In this document: in pieces, positions 16,008 to 25,389 of the stretch | How positions within the stretch are numbered: position 1 is the first letter of the stretch | Layout: every line of letters starts with the position of its first letter | Assembly: GCF_002980555.1 (NCBI RefSeq) | Contig: NZ_PVBT01000001.1 | Location: forward strand, 620,001-684,000 | DNA length: 64,000 nucleotides | Origin: Phyllobacterium myrsinacearum | GTDB taxonomy: Bacteria > Pseudomonadota > Alphaproteobacteria > Rhizobiales > Rhizobiaceae | Reading direction: 5' to 3' | The notes under the pieces: generated by a model | Seen by the model: the letters and a program-made list of their open reading frames with translations, nothing else | The model's database searches: none | Told to the model about the DNA's origin: nothing | Position numbers and translations under genes: made by a program

Positions 16008-17531
16008 TTAGGCGACTTTTTTGGCGGCGGCGGATTTCGGTGCGGAATCCATGTTTTGCAGGACCCGCGCGCGCGGGAAAACCGCAAGCGCTTCCGTGCC
16101 TTCGCGCAATTTGGAGAAGAGGTGGAACTCGCCGTCATGCATGTGCACAAGCGCCTGCACGATGGGCAGACCGAGGCCCGTGCCCTGTTCGGCGTTCTTG
16201 ATGGCAATGGAGCCCTGTCCGAAGGCGGACAGGACCACCGGGATTTCCTCCGGCGGGATGCCAGGGCCGTTGTCGCGCACCGAGACATACTGCCCGCCAC
16301 CCGCCGTCCAGCCGACCTTGATGTCGATGCGGCCGTTCTGCGGGGTGAATTTCACCGCATTGGCCAGAAGGTTGAGGATGATCTGCCGCAGCGAACGCTC
16401 ATCGGCTTGCATCGGCCACATGCCGGTTTCGAATTGCGGCAGCAGCCGTATGCCCTTGTTGCGGGCTTTCAGATCCATCATGTGGATGCATTCTTCGGCG
16501 ATGTCGGTCAGGAGCAGCGGCTCCTCATTGATGGAGTAGCGGCCGGCTTCGATCCGGCTCAGATCGAGGATCTCGTTGATGAGATTGAGCAGATGGACGC
16601 CGGAGGCATGGATATCCCCGGCATATTCGCGATAGGTGCTGTTCTGGATGGGCCCGAGCACTTCCTTGGCCATGACTTCGGAAAAGCCGAGGATGGCGTT
16701 GAGCGGCGTGCGCAACTCGTGGCTCATGGAGGCGAGAAAGCGGGATTTGGCCAGATTGGCTTCCTCGGCGCGGCGGCGGCCTTCGTCGGACATGGCGTTG
16801 GCCGTTTCAAGTTCGGCAATCAGGGCGTCCTTCTCCGCCTGCAGGGCAAGAGAGACGGATACCGAGCGGTTAAGCCGTGTCGCCACAAGATAGAAGAAGG
16901 CCAGCCCCGCAAACAGCATGACAACCATCGTCGCCTGTATCGGGCTCTGCAGATGGCTCGTGGCGAGGATCGTATAGGTGATGACCGGCACGGTGAATGC
17001 CGCGAGAATGGCGGCGCGCAGGGCCGAGCAGATGATGGCGGTGATGGCCATGGCCAGGATCAGGACGACCGCCTGAATGACCGGAAACAGGCTGATACCG
17101 CAGGTGGAACAGCTCAGAAATGAAAAATAGGCCCAGCCCATGCTGGTGAGGAAGTGGCCGCCGAGATAGATGATCTGCCAGTTCTTGACCTGTTCATTGG
17201 TGATGCCGATTTTCTCAAGCCGGCGGGCGAGAAGGCCCAGGATCACATAGAGGCCAATCGTGATGCCGGCCCAGACCACCACGTCCCGGCCAAAGCCGGC
17301 GAGGACGCCGGCCACGGCAATCAGCGTGATGAACAGCGGCAGCATCGCCGCATTGACGATCAGCGCGCGGGTATGCATGAACAGCAGTTCGCGTTCGAAA
17401 TGCCTGATGCCCGCATGTTCCATCAAACGGTCGCGGGCACGGCGAACCACAACGGACAAATCCTTGTTGCGCGGCAGTTTTCGCCGGTCAACAATGTTTT
17501 TGTCTGCACTGATTGCGTCGAGTAATGCCAT
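16008..17531 (-). CDS. Membrane sensor histidine kinase (HisKA type)
   Basis: 507 residues. Six membrane spans occupy about residues 55-220, then a coiled segment (ALQAEKDALIAELE) leads to the dimerisation domain. The phosphoacceptor His is near 271 in SMSHELRTPLNAILGF. N-box NLLANAVKFTPQ, G1 DNGPGIPPEEI and G2 GTGLGLPIV complete the kinase core. No receiver domain is attached and no response regulator gene is adjacent, so it is an orphan kinase. The HisKA region resembles the PleC/DivJ/PdhS group of alphaproteobacteria, but that identity is uncertain. Confidence 0.88.
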   Translation of the reverse strand: MALLDAISADKNIVDRRKLPRNKDLSVVVRRARDRLMEHAGIRHFERELLFMHTRALIVNAAMLPLFITLIAVAGVLAGFGRDVVVWAGITIGLYVILGLLARRLEKIGITNEQVKNWQIIYLGGHFLTSMGWAYFSFLSCSTCGISLFPVIQAVVLILAMAITAIICSALRAAILAAFTVPVITYTILATSHLQSPIQATMVVMLFAGLAFFYLVATRLNRSVSVSLALQAEKDALIAELETANAMSDEGRRRAEEANLAKSRFLASMSHELRTPLNAILGFSEVMAKEVLGPIQNSTYREYAGDIHASGVHLLNLINEILDLSRIEAGRYSINEEPLLLTDIAEECIHMMDLKARNKGIRLLPQFETGMWPMQADERSLRQIILNLLANAVKFTPQNGRIDIKVGWTAGGGQYVSVRDNGPGIPPEEIPVVLSAFGQGSIAIKNAEQGTGLGLPIVQALVHMHDGEFHLFSKLREGTEALAVFPRARVLQNMDSAPKSAAAKKVA

Positions 17532-17665
17532 GCGCCCCGTTCCAGATCGCCGTTTTGTCTGCACTCCGGCAGCATTGCATCGCAAGCCTATTCATAAATG
17601 ATTAAAAGACCTTCAAATCTGCCAAATCGGCGAGGAGAATCAACCGGCATGGATGTGAGGCTGCG

Positions 17666-18316
17666 ATGAACGGGCGTTTTGGCCGCTACCGCCAGCGCTG
17701 GAGGCGTCCCGCGCAGCCGCCGCGTTCGCTGGCGAGGAAACTGGCCGACTATCTGCTGATGCTGGTGTTCTTCGCTCTGGTGGCGCTGTTGGCGGCGCGG
17801 TTGTCGGTGCCGCGCGAGGTGCGGGAGATAACCGGCAGGGCCTATGTCATCGATGGCGACACGGTGGTCGTGACGGGGCAGCATGTCCGCCTCAAGGGGA
17901 TCGATGCGCCGGAACTTGCCCAGCGTTGCGGCGAAGGGCAGGGCGGCTATGCCTGCGGGCAGGAGGCGCGGCAGGCGCTGGTCAGGCTGATCGATGGCCG
18001 GTTCATCCGCTGTGAGACAAGCGGGAAGGACAAGTACAGGCGCGATCTCGCTACCTGTTTTGCAGGCGATGCCGATCTCAACCGCGCCATGGTCGAGACC
18101 GGACAGGCCGTTGCCTATGGCGACTACCGCGACGCGGAAATGCAGGCGCGGACGGAACGAAAGGGTCTGTGGAAAAGTTCTTTCGACAGGCCGCAGGATT
18201 GGCGGAAACTGCACCAGCAGGACATCGAAACACCGCCGGAAGCGCGGAACCGGCTGGCCGATATCGTCAATGGCGTCTATGACTGGGTGCGTCAGAAATT
18301 GGGAGAGATCTGGTGA
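17666..18316 (+). CDS. Membrane-anchored SNase-domain (thermonuclease-like) protein
   Basis: 216 residues. A basic N-terminus and one span (about 29-46) anchor an SNase domain: GRAYVIDGDTVVVTGQHVRLKGIDAPEL carries the metal-binding Asp and catalytic Arg, and KDKYRRDLATCF and ERKGLW follow. The family cuts DNA and RNA, but many rhizobial members have unproven activity. Its stop overlaps the GTG start of the GST gene by three bases. Confidence 0.85.
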   Translation: MNGRFGRYRQRWRRPAQPPRSLARKLADYLLMLVFFALVALLAARLSVPREVREITGRAYVIDGDTVVVTGQHVRLKGIDAPELAQRCGEGQGGYACGQEARQALVRLIDGRFIRCETSGKDKYRRDLATCFAGDADLNRAMVETGQAVAYGDYRDAEMQARTERKGLWKSSFDRPQDWRKLHQQDIETPPEARNRLADIVNGVYDWVRQKLGEIW

Positions 18317-18924
18317 AACTATATGATGGAGGACGGGCGCCGAACCCGCGGCGCGTGCGCATATTTTTGGCGGAGAAGGGTGTCGAGGTGCCGCTCGTGC
18401 CCGTCGACATGGGCGCGCTGGGGCACCGCTCGGCCGAAGTGACCGCGCTCAATCCCATGCAGCGTCTGCCCGTGCTTGAACTCAATGACGGCACTGTCAT
18501 CACCGAGTCCGTGGCGATCTCCCGCTATTTCGAGGAAATCTATCCCGAACCTGCCCTGTTCGGCCGGGGTGCGGTTGGCAAGGCGCTGGTGGAAATGTGG
18601 CAGCGGCGGGTGGAATTGCACCTGTTTGCCAGCGTTGCCGCGGCCTTCCGCCATATCCACCCGGCGATGATCGAATGGGAGGTGCCGCAAATTCCCGCAT
18701 GGGGCGAAGCAAACAAGCCAAAGGCCCTGGCATTCCTGGATATTCTGGACAGGCAGCTTGCAACCAGCGCTTTCATCGCGGGCGATGACTATTCCATCGC
18801 CGATATTACCGGGCTTGTGGCCATCGACTTCTTCAAGCCTGCCCGGATTGAGATGCCGGGCCATGTCACCCATGTGAAACGCTGGTACGACGCCGTTGCA
18901 AGCCGGCCGAGTGCCAAGGCATGA
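18313..18924 (+). CDS. Glutathione S-transferase family protein
   Basis: 203 residues. The thioredoxin-like N-domain (LYDGGRAPNPRRVRIFLAEKG, then NPMQRLPVLELNDGTVITESVAISRYFEE) contains the cis-Pro and glutathione-binding ESVAI segment. The helical C-domain ends with GDDYSIADITGLVAIDF. GTG 18313 overlaps the end of the SNase gene, and the UDG-like gene starts 10 bases after the stop, suggesting one operon. The electrophile substrate is unknown. Confidence 0.88.
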   Translation: MKLYDGGRAPNPRRVRIFLAEKGVEVPLVPVDMGALGHRSAEVTALNPMQRLPVLELNDGTVITESVAISRYFEEIYPEPALFGRGAVGKALVEMWQRRVELHLFASVAAAFRHIHPAMIEWEVPQIPAWGEANKPKALAFLDILDRQLATSAFIAGDDYSIADITGLVAIDFFKPARIEMPGHVTHVKRWYDAVASRPSAKA

Positions 18925-18934
18925 GGCACTGAAC

Positions 18935-19555
18935 ATGCCAGCGGCGGCGCTTGACGTCCTTGCAGCGCAGATCAAGGCGTGCCGCCTGTGCCGGGATGCG
19001 CCACATTATCTGCCGCCTTTGCCGCATGAGCCCAATCCGGTCTGCGTGCTGTCGCAGACCGCGCGCATCGTCATCTGCGGGCAGGCGCCCGGTATCCGGG
19101 TTCACAACAGCGGACTGCCGTTCAACGATCCCTCGGGCGACCGGCTGCGCGACTGGCTCGGGGTTGATCGCGCCGCATTTTACGATCCGGACAAATTTGC
19201 CATCGTGCCGATGGGGTTCTGTTTCCCCGGCTATGATGCGCATGGCGGCGATCTGCCGCCGCGCAGGGAGTGCCGCCACGTCTGGCACGACCGGGTTTTC
19301 GCCGCCATGCGCCAAGTCGAGCTTATCCTGACAATCGGCCAGTATGCACAGGCCTACCACCTGGGAAAGCGCCGACGCGCCAGCATGACCGATACGGTTT
19401 TTCACTGGCAGGACTATTTCGATGCGGCGTCCGGGCCGGCCATTCTGCCCCTGCCGCACCCGTCCTGGCGCAACAGCGGCTGGCTGCGGCGGAATCCCTG
19501 GTTCGAGCAGAACGTTCTCCCTGTGCTCCGGCAGAAGGTCAGGATTCTAATTTGA
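18935..19555 (+). CDS. Uracil-DNA glycosylase family protein
   Basis: 206 residues. KACRLCRDAPHYLPPLP carries a Cys pair near the N-terminus. VICGQAPGIRVHNSGLPFNDPSGDRLRDWLG is the active-site region of COG1573-type UDGs, and LPLPHPSWRNSGW near the end is the DNA-intercalation motif. ATG 18935 is preferred because GAGG lies 8 bases before it. It may remove uracil from DNA, but the usual four-cysteine Fe-S set of families 4/5 is not evident. Confidence 0.85.
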   Translation: MPAAALDVLAAQIKACRLCRDAPHYLPPLPHEPNPVCVLSQTARIVICGQAPGIRVHNSGLPFNDPSGDRLRDWLGVDRAAFYDPDKFAIVPMGFCFPGYDAHGGDLPPRRECRHVWHDRVFAAMRQVELILTIGQYAQAYHLGKRRRASMTDTVFHWQDYFDAASGPAILPLPHPSWRNSGWLRRNPWFEQNVLPVLRQKVRILI

Positions 19556-19665
19556 CAGGTTTACGGATGAAATTTTTTTCAGATTTATAAAGTTTAGAAT
19601 AATTTTCTTGTACGGTGGGGGAATTACGGACCATAAAGTATCCCATTCCAAAGGGACAAGAGATC

Positions 19666-20145
19666 ATGGACAGACTCGACCGAAAAATTCTTCGCCTCCT
19701 CCAGGAGGATGCAACGCTTGCGGTGGCTGATGTCGCCAAGAAGGTAGGGTTGTCGACGACGCCGTGCTGGCGCCGTATCCAGAAACTGGAAGAGGATGGC
19801 GTGATCCAGCGCCGCGTTGCCATCCTTGATCCGGTCCGCGTCAATACGCGTGTCACGGTGTTCGTGTCGATCCGCACCGGGGCGCACAACAATGAATGGC
19901 TGAAGCGTTTTTCGGAAGTGGTGCAGGAGTTTCCCGAAGTGGTCGAGTTCTACCGCATGAGCGGCGACGTCGATTATCTCCTGCGGGTCGTCGTGCCTGA
20001 CATTGCCGCCTATGATGCCGTGTACAAGCGCCTGATCGCCAAGATCGACATTCGCGACGTGTCCTCGGCCTTTGCCATGGAGCAGATCAAGTACACGACG
20101 GAACTGCCGCTCGATTATATGAGCATCGAAAAGGAATCGGCCTGA
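19666..20145 (+). CDS. Lrp/AsnC-family transcriptional regulator
   Basis: 159 residues. The HTH (about 1-60) begins MDRLDRKILRLLQEDATLAVADVAKKVGLSTTPCWRRIQKLEEDGVI, and the RAM effector domain follows (SGDVDYLLRVVVPDIAAYD). The family senses amino acids. ATG 19666 matches family starts; AAGGGACAAGAG lies upstream. An A/T-rich stretch at 19556-19620 probably holds its promoter. No amino-acid gene is adjacent, so the regulon cannot be guessed. Confidence 0.9.
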   Translation: MDRLDRKILRLLQEDATLAVADVAKKVGLSTTPCWRRIQKLEEDGVIQRRVAILDPVRVNTRVTVFVSIRTGAHNNEWLKRFSEVVQEFPEVVEFYRMSGDVDYLLRVVVPDIAAYDAVYKRLIAKIDIRDVSSAFAMEQIKYTTELPLDYMSIEKESA

Positions 20146-20176
20146 CCGCCCCAGGCGCATAGGCCCGTCATGGCGC

Positions 20177-20806
20177 CTACGGCGCCGTGGTCGCGCCTGC
20201 GGCCTTGAGGATCAGCGCGATGCTGTTGCGGGCGATGCGCTCAAGGTCGGCCCGGATCATCCCGGCGCGGGCGCGCTGTGCAAGGCTGTGCTGCAGGGCG
20301 GCAAGCATGTCGGCGATGGCATCGATGTCGGTCGCGTCAGGCAATTGGGCGTCATCGCGCGCCGCCGCGATCCGGTCGCGGAAACGCGCGTCGGTGCGTG
20401 CGAGAGCAGCAAACAGTTCGGCGCCGATCAATGGGTCGGCCGTGGCCTCGCCGGTGATGACGCTGAGCACGGGGCAGCCGAGCGGGCGGTCGTCACCTTC
20501 CGAATAGATGGCAACAATCATCAAAAAATAGTCATTGAGCGCCTTTGCCAGCGAGCGCTCGCCAAAGAGGGCGCGGTTCCAGCGCTCGGCACTGTCATCG
20601 ACATAATGTGCGACGGCCCGCAGATAGATGGCGCGCTTGTTGCCGAAGGCGGCATACAGGCTTGGCCGCGCCATTTTCGTCGCCTCCGACAGGTGGTCGA
20701 GCGATGTGGCGGTGTAGCCGCGATGCCGGAATTCGAGCAGTGCGGCGCCGAGCGCAGCCTTGGCATCGTATTGGCGCGGACGGCCGCGGGCGGACTTCTC
20801 TTTCAT
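20177..20806 (-). CDS. TetR-family regulator
   Basis: 209 residues. KGRPRQYD-type basic N-terminus, then HTH at about 20-65 (LEFRHRGYTATSLDHLSEATKMARPSLYAAFGNKRAIY). The C-domain matches the TetR_C_33-like group (GDDRPLGCPVLSVITGEA). ATG 20806 is the family start; the upstream frame extends into the GAPDH promoter. It is divergent from the GAPDH gene 133 bp away and is its probable regulator. Confidence 0.87.
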   Translation of the reverse strand: MKEKSARGRPRQYDAKAALGAALLEFRHRGYTATSLDHLSEATKMARPSLYAAFGNKRAIYLRAVAHYVDDSAERWNRALFGERSLAKALNDYFLMIVAIYSEGDDRPLGCPVLSVITGEATADPLIGAELFAALARTDARFRDRIAAARDDAQLPDATDIDAIADMLAALQHSLAQRARAGMIRADLERIARNSIALILKAAGATTAP

Positions 20807-20939
20807 TTCTGTACCGTATCGCAATAAATTCGTTGCAAATATTTTTATGCGAAGTAGTCTAAAATTCAGCGGCACGGAAAGCAATCCCTCTTCAAAGATG
20901 AGGCGCGCCATTTCTCCGCCTGGACAAAAGGGACAATCG

Positions 20940-21947
20940 ATGACTGACAAAATCCGTATCGGCATCAACGGGTTCGGCCGCATTGGCCGGACGGTTTTGC
21001 GGGCCGCGATGGCGCGCGACGACGTTGAGATCGTGGCGATCAACGACCTGCTGCCAACCGATCATCTTGCTTATCTCCTCAAATATGACAGCGTGCATGG
21101 CGGTTTCCGGGGCAGCATAAGTGCCGCAGACGGCACGCTTGATATCAATGGCCGCACGGTCAGGGCGTTCAGCGAACGGGAGCCAGGCGCGATCGGCTGG
21201 GGCGAGGCGGGTGTCGATCTGGTCATCGAAGCGACCGGCCGGTTCCTGACAGGAAAAGCCGCGGAAGGACACCTTTCCGCAGGTGCGGGCAAGGTCCTGC
21301 TTTCGGCGCCGCCGGAGGACGACACACCGGTCTTCGTCATGGGCGTCAACGCGGCCGGCTATGCCGGTCAGAGCATTGTCTCGAACGCCTCGTGCACGAC
21401 CAATTGCGTGGCACCACTCGCCAAGGCGGTAAACGACGCTTTCGGGCTCGAAGAAGCGCTGATGCTGACGGTTCACGCCACAACGTCAAGCCAGAACACG
21501 GTCGACGGCGTGGCGCGCAAGGACTGGCGTTTCGGGCGCGGCATCCTCGAGAACATCATCCCGGCGACAACAGGTGCGGCGCGCATGGTCGGCAGGGTGG
21601 TGCCCGAATTGAATGGGCGGATCAACGGCATGGCGGTGCGTGTGCCGGTGTCTGACGTATCGATGATCGATCTCACATGCCGTCTCAGGGAAAACGTGTC
21701 CTACAAGGACATCTGCGCGATGATCCGCACGCAGGCGGCGAATGCGATGGCCGGAATTCTCGCCTATTGCGACGAACCCGTCGTCTCCACCGACATGCGC
21801 GGCAATCCGCATTCGTCGATCTTCGACGCGCTTGCCGGCATGCAGATCGAGGGCGGGTTGACCAAGCTCGTCGCCTGGTACGACAACGAATGGGGCTATG
21901 CCTGCCGTTGCCTTGATCTGGCGGCGCATATTTCGCGCGCCCGGTAG
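20940..21947 (+). CDS. Glyceraldehyde-3-phosphate dehydrogenase family enzyme
   Basis: 335 residues. Rossmann start RIGINGFGRIGR (5-16) and catalytic Cys152 in SNASCTTNCVAPL identify GapA/GapB/Epd-type enzymes. INDLLPTDHLAYLLKYDSVHG carries the acidic residue favouring NAD. The context (divergent TetR, no tkt or pgk) differs from the housekeeping rhizobial gap locus, so this is probably an accessory GAPDH or an erythrose-4-phosphate dehydrogenase. ATG 20940 follows AAAAGGGAC. Confidence 0.9.
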   Translation: MTDKIRIGINGFGRIGRTVLRAAMARDDVEIVAINDLLPTDHLAYLLKYDSVHGGFRGSISAADGTLDINGRTVRAFSEREPGAIGWGEAGVDLVIEATGRFLTGKAAEGHLSAGAGKVLLSAPPEDDTPVFVMGVNAAGYAGQSIVSNASCTTNCVAPLAKAVNDAFGLEEALMLTVHATTSSQNTVDGVARKDWRFGRGILENIIPATTGAARMVGRVVPELNGRINGMAVRVPVSDVSMIDLTCRLRENVSYKDICAMIRTQAANAMAGILAYCDEPVVSTDMRGNPHSSIFDALAGMQIEGGLTKLVAWYDNEWGYACRCLDLAAHISRAR

Positions 21948-21996
21948 GCGCTGCCTGGGAATCGGCCCGATCTCTCAGGCCGATGTCCCGGTCCGG

Positions 21997-22866
21997 CTAT
22001 TTCTCCAGCCGTGCGAGCAGGGACGATGTATCCCAGCGGTTCCCGCCCATGGTCTGCACCTGCTTGTAGAACTGGTCGACCAATGCGGTGACGGGCAGCT
22101 GCGCGCCGTTGCGGTCGGCCTCGTCGAGGCAGATGCCCAGATCCTTGCGCATCCAGTCGACGGCAAAGCCGAAATCGTATTTTCCGGCGTTCATGGTCTT
22201 GTGGCGGTTTTCCATCTGCCATGAGCCTGCGGCGCCCTTGGAAATGACCTCGATGACCTTCTCGATATCAAGGCCAGCCTTCTTGCCGAAATGAATGCCT
22301 TCGGCCAGCCCCTGCACCAGACCGGCAATGCAGATCTGGTTGATCATCTTGGTGAGCTGGCCCGCCCCGGCTGGACCCATGAGGCCGACCATTCTGGCAA
22401 AGGATTCGATGACCGGCTTTGCCCGGTCGAAGGCGTCCGATTCGCCGCCGACCATGACGGTGAGGACACCATTTTCGGCGCCGGCCTGGCCGCCGGAGAC
22501 CGGCGCGTCGAGAAAATGGAAGCCGCGCTTGCGCGCTTCCGCATCGAGTTCACGCGCCACTTCCGCCGATGCGGTCGTGTGATCGACAAAGATCGCGCCC
22601 TTCTTCATCGTATGGAACGCGCCGTTCTCGCCTGTGGTGACAGCCCGCAGATCGTCATCGTTTCCGACGCAGCAGAAGACAAAATCCTTGTCGGCAGCGG
22701 CTTCTCCGGGGGTCGGTGCATGGTTGCCGTGAAACGCATCAGCCCACTTCTTCGCCTTTTCGCCATTGCGGTTGAAGACGGTGACGTCATGGCCCCCACG
22801 AGTCTTCAGGTGACCCGCCATCGGGTAACCCATGACGCCAAGACCGATAAATGTGACTGTTGCCAT
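21997..22866 (-). CDS. NAD(P)-dependent beta-hydroxyacid dehydrogenase
   Basis: 289 residues of the 3-hydroxyisobutyrate/tartronate semialdehyde reductase family. Nucleotide motif FIGLGVMGYPMAGHL is at the N-terminus, substrate loop DAPVSGGQAGAENGVLTVMVGG in the middle, and the catalytic Lys region GAGQLTKMINQI follows. ATG 22866 has GAGGAAA upstream. The true acid substrate cannot be read from the sequence. Confidence 0.9.
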   Translation of the reverse strand: MATVTFIGLGVMGYPMAGHLKTRGGHDVTVFNRNGEKAKKWADAFHGNHAPTPGEAAADKDFVFCCVGNDDDLRAVTTGENGAFHTMKKGAIFVDHTTASAEVARELDAEARKRGFHFLDAPVSGGQAGAENGVLTVMVGGESDAFDRAKPVIESFARMVGLMGPAGAGQLTKMINQICIAGLVQGLAEGIHFGKKAGLDIEKVIEVISKGAAGSWQMENRHKTMNAGKYDFGFAVDWMRKDLGICLDEADRNGAQLPVTALVDQFYKQVQTMGGNRWDTSSLLARLEK

Positions 22867-22927
22867 TCCGTAATTTCCTCTGTCAGATAGGCTATGTGTT
22901 CGAAGGATTGCGGGAGAGGTTAGGACA

Positions 22928-25384
22928 ATGCGGCGGATCATCAAAGGCCTATTGTGGATTGTTTTTTCGCTCATACCGCTCGCCCTGATCGCAGGAGGCG
23001 CGGGTTACGTCTGGCTGGCGCGCTCGGTGGCCCCGGCCACCGGCGAGATGGTGCTGACGGACCTTGCGGCGCCCGTCACGGTGACGCGGGACAGGAACGC
23101 GGTGCCGCATATCGTCGGCAGCAATGTCGAGGATGTCCTGACCGCTCTCGGCTTTGTCCATGCGCAGGAACGCCTGTGGCAGATGGAGGTGACCCGTATG
23201 GCCGGGCAGGGACGCCTGTCAGAAATGTTCGGCGACAAGACGGTTTCCACGGACCGGTTTCTGCGCTCGCTCGGCGTCTATGAAGCGGCCGCCGCCTCCG
23301 CCGCTTCGCTCGATCCGGCCGACCGCAAGCGCATCGATGCCTATGTGCGCGGCATCAACGCCTTCATCAACAGCAAGGGGCGCCCGTTCGCCTCGAAATA
23401 TTCGCCTGAATTTGTCATTCTCGGCTACAAGCCGGATGAATGGACAGCCGCCGATGTGATCGTGACGCTGAAGATGATGTCCGTGACCTTGGCGGCCAAT
23501 ATCGATCAGGAGGTTTCGCGCCTTAAATTTGCCCGGCTGGGAATGACGGACGCGGAAATCACCGATCTCTTGCCGCCCGTGGCCGATGACGCACCGCCGC
23601 CGCTGCCGGACCTGAAGCAGCTTCTGGGCCTGCCAAGCGGACCGATCAGGACAGGCGCTTTGCAAGCCGAACAGCAGTTTGCTTCGCTCAACGCCGTCAT
23701 GTCGACCGGCGCATCGAACAACTGGGTGGTGGGCGGGGCGAAGACCGAAACCGGCAAGCCCATCCTGGAGAACGATCCGCACCTCGGGCTGACGGCGCCT
23801 GCCGTCTGGTACCTGGCGCATCTGGAAGTGAAGAATGCCGATGGCAGCAGCAAGAATCTCGTCGGCGTGACGCTTCCGGGCGTGCCTTTGGTACTGCTGG
23901 GGCGCAATGATCGCATTGCCTGGGGTTTCACCAATACCGGCGCCGACGTTCAGGATATTTTTGTCGAACGGATCAATCCGGCCAATCGCAACGAATATCA
24001 GACACCGGAGGGCTTTGCGCCGTTCCGCAGGCAGCCTGTCACCATCAAGGTCAAGGGCGGCAGTGATGTGACCTTCGACCGGCTGGTCACGCGGCATGGG
24101 CCGGTGCTGCCTGCGGATTACCGTGGTCTTGATCATTATCTGCCTGACAACACGGTGGCAGCGCTGGCATGGACCGCCCTTGCCGAGGACGACAGAACCA
24201 TATCGGCTGGCCTGAAACTCTGGGACTTTGCCAGTGTGGCGGATTTCCAGAACGGGATGCGCGATTTCGTCACGCCGATGCAATCGATCGTGATTGCCGA
24301 CGTCGACGGCAATATCGGACTGATCGCACCGGGCAGGGTGCCGGTCCGCGATCCGGCCAACCGGATCATGGGGCGTGCGCCGTCGCCGGGCTGGGATGCA
24401 ACCTATGACTGGAAGGGCACTATTCCCTATGAGGAGCTGCCCCGCCGCTATAATCCACCGGAGAATGTCATCGGCACGGCCAATACCAAGATGGTGGATG
24501 CGGCCTATCCGCATTTCCTGACGTTCGACTGGGACGAGACATGGCGGCTGGACCGGATCAAGGCGCTGATCTATGGCGCGGACAGACAATCGATGGAGAG
24601 CAACCGCAAGGCGCAGGGCGATGCCTATTCCAACGCCTATGCGGTGCTGGGGCCGGTGATGCTCAAGCTGATCGAAGGGCGAAAAGACATCGATCAGGCC
24701 GCGTTCAAACAGTTGAGCCAATGGGATTATGTGGAGGACCGCAACCGCATCGAGCCCTTGCTGTTCAATGCCTGGCTGCGCGCGGCCACCAAACGCATTG
24801 TCGAGGATGATCTCGGCGAAGCGTTCCCAACCTACTGGCAGGTCCGGGTATCGGCGATGCTGCGCTGGCTCGGGCCCAATCCGGCGCGCGACTGGTGTGA
24901 CGACGGGCGGACGCCGGAGAAGGAAAGCTGTGGCGACGTGCTTGCCCTGGCGCTGGCCGATGCCCTGAAAGATCTCGACGGGCGCCTTGGCGCGGACCGC
25001 TCGAAATGGAACTGGGGTGCGCTGCACTATGCCTATGGAGCGCACCGGCCGTTTGCGCAGGTCAGCCCGCTTGACCGCCTCTTCAATGTGGACGTACCGG
25101 CCTCCGGCGGGGCTTTCACGCTCGACCGTGCCAAGTCGCAACTCACGGATGAAAGCAATCCGTACCGCGCCACCCATGGCAGCAGCTATCGCGGGCTGTT
25201 CGATCTGGCCGATCTCAACCGGTCTACCTATATCCAGACCACCGGCCAGTCCGGCAATGTGTTTTCAGCCAATTATCGCGATTTTGCGCAGAAATGGGCC
25301 GATACGCAGGGAATTACCATCCCGACGGACGAAAAGGCCTATCAGGACGGATTGCTGGGGGTCTGGCGGTTGAAGCCGCAGTAA
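22928..25384 (+). CDS. Penicillin-acylase-family Ntn hydrolase
   Basis: 818 residues. The N-terminal hydrophobic segment (about 7-27) exports the precursor. The nucleophile Ser263 in GASNNWVV is exposed by self-cleavage between the small and large chains, which is the hallmark of the family; the beta-chain begins SNNWVVGGAKTETGKPILENDPHLGL. Members hydrolyse penicillins, acyl-homoserine lactones or other amides, so quorum quenching is one possibility and cannot be decided here. It is monocistronic, divergent from the dehydrogenase gene. Confidence 0.9.
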   Translation: MRRIIKGLLWIVFSLIPLALIAGGAGYVWLARSVAPATGEMVLTDLAAPVTVTRDRNAVPHIVGSNVEDVLTALGFVHAQERLWQMEVTRMAGQGRLSEMFGDKTVSTDRFLRSLGVYEAAAASAASLDPADRKRIDAYVRGINAFINSKGRPFASKYSPEFVILGYKPDEWTAADVIVTLKMMSVTLAANIDQEVSRLKFARLGMTDAEITDLLPPVADDAPPPLPDLKQLLGLPSGPIRTGALQAEQQFASLNAVMSTGASNNWVVGGAKTETGKPILENDPHLGLTAPAVWYLAHLEVKNADGSSKNLVGVTLPGVPLVLLGRNDRIAWGFTNTGADVQDIFVERINPANRNEYQTPEGFAPFRRQPVTIKVKGGSDVTFDRLVTRHGPVLPADYRGLDHYLPDNTVAALAWTALAEDDRTISAGLKLWDFASVADFQNGMRDFVTPMQSIVIADVDGNIGLIAPGRVPVRDPANRIMGRAPSPGWDATYDWKGTIPYEELPRRYNPPENVIGTANTKMVDAAYPHFLTFDWDETWRLDRIKALIYGADRQSMESNRKAQGDAYSNAYAVLGPVMLKLIEGRKDIDQAAFKQLSQWDYVEDRNRIEPLLFNAWLRAATKRIVEDDLGEAFPTYWQVRVSAMLRWLGPNPARDWCDDGRTPEKESCGDVLALALADALKDLDGRLGADRSKWNWGALHYAYGAHRPFAQVSPLDRLFNVDVPASGGAFTLDRAKSQLTDESNPYRATHGSSYRGLFDLADLNRSTYIQTTGQSGNVFSANYRDFAQKWADTQGITIPTDEKAYQDGLLGVWRLKPQ

Positions 25385-25389
25385 GCCGG

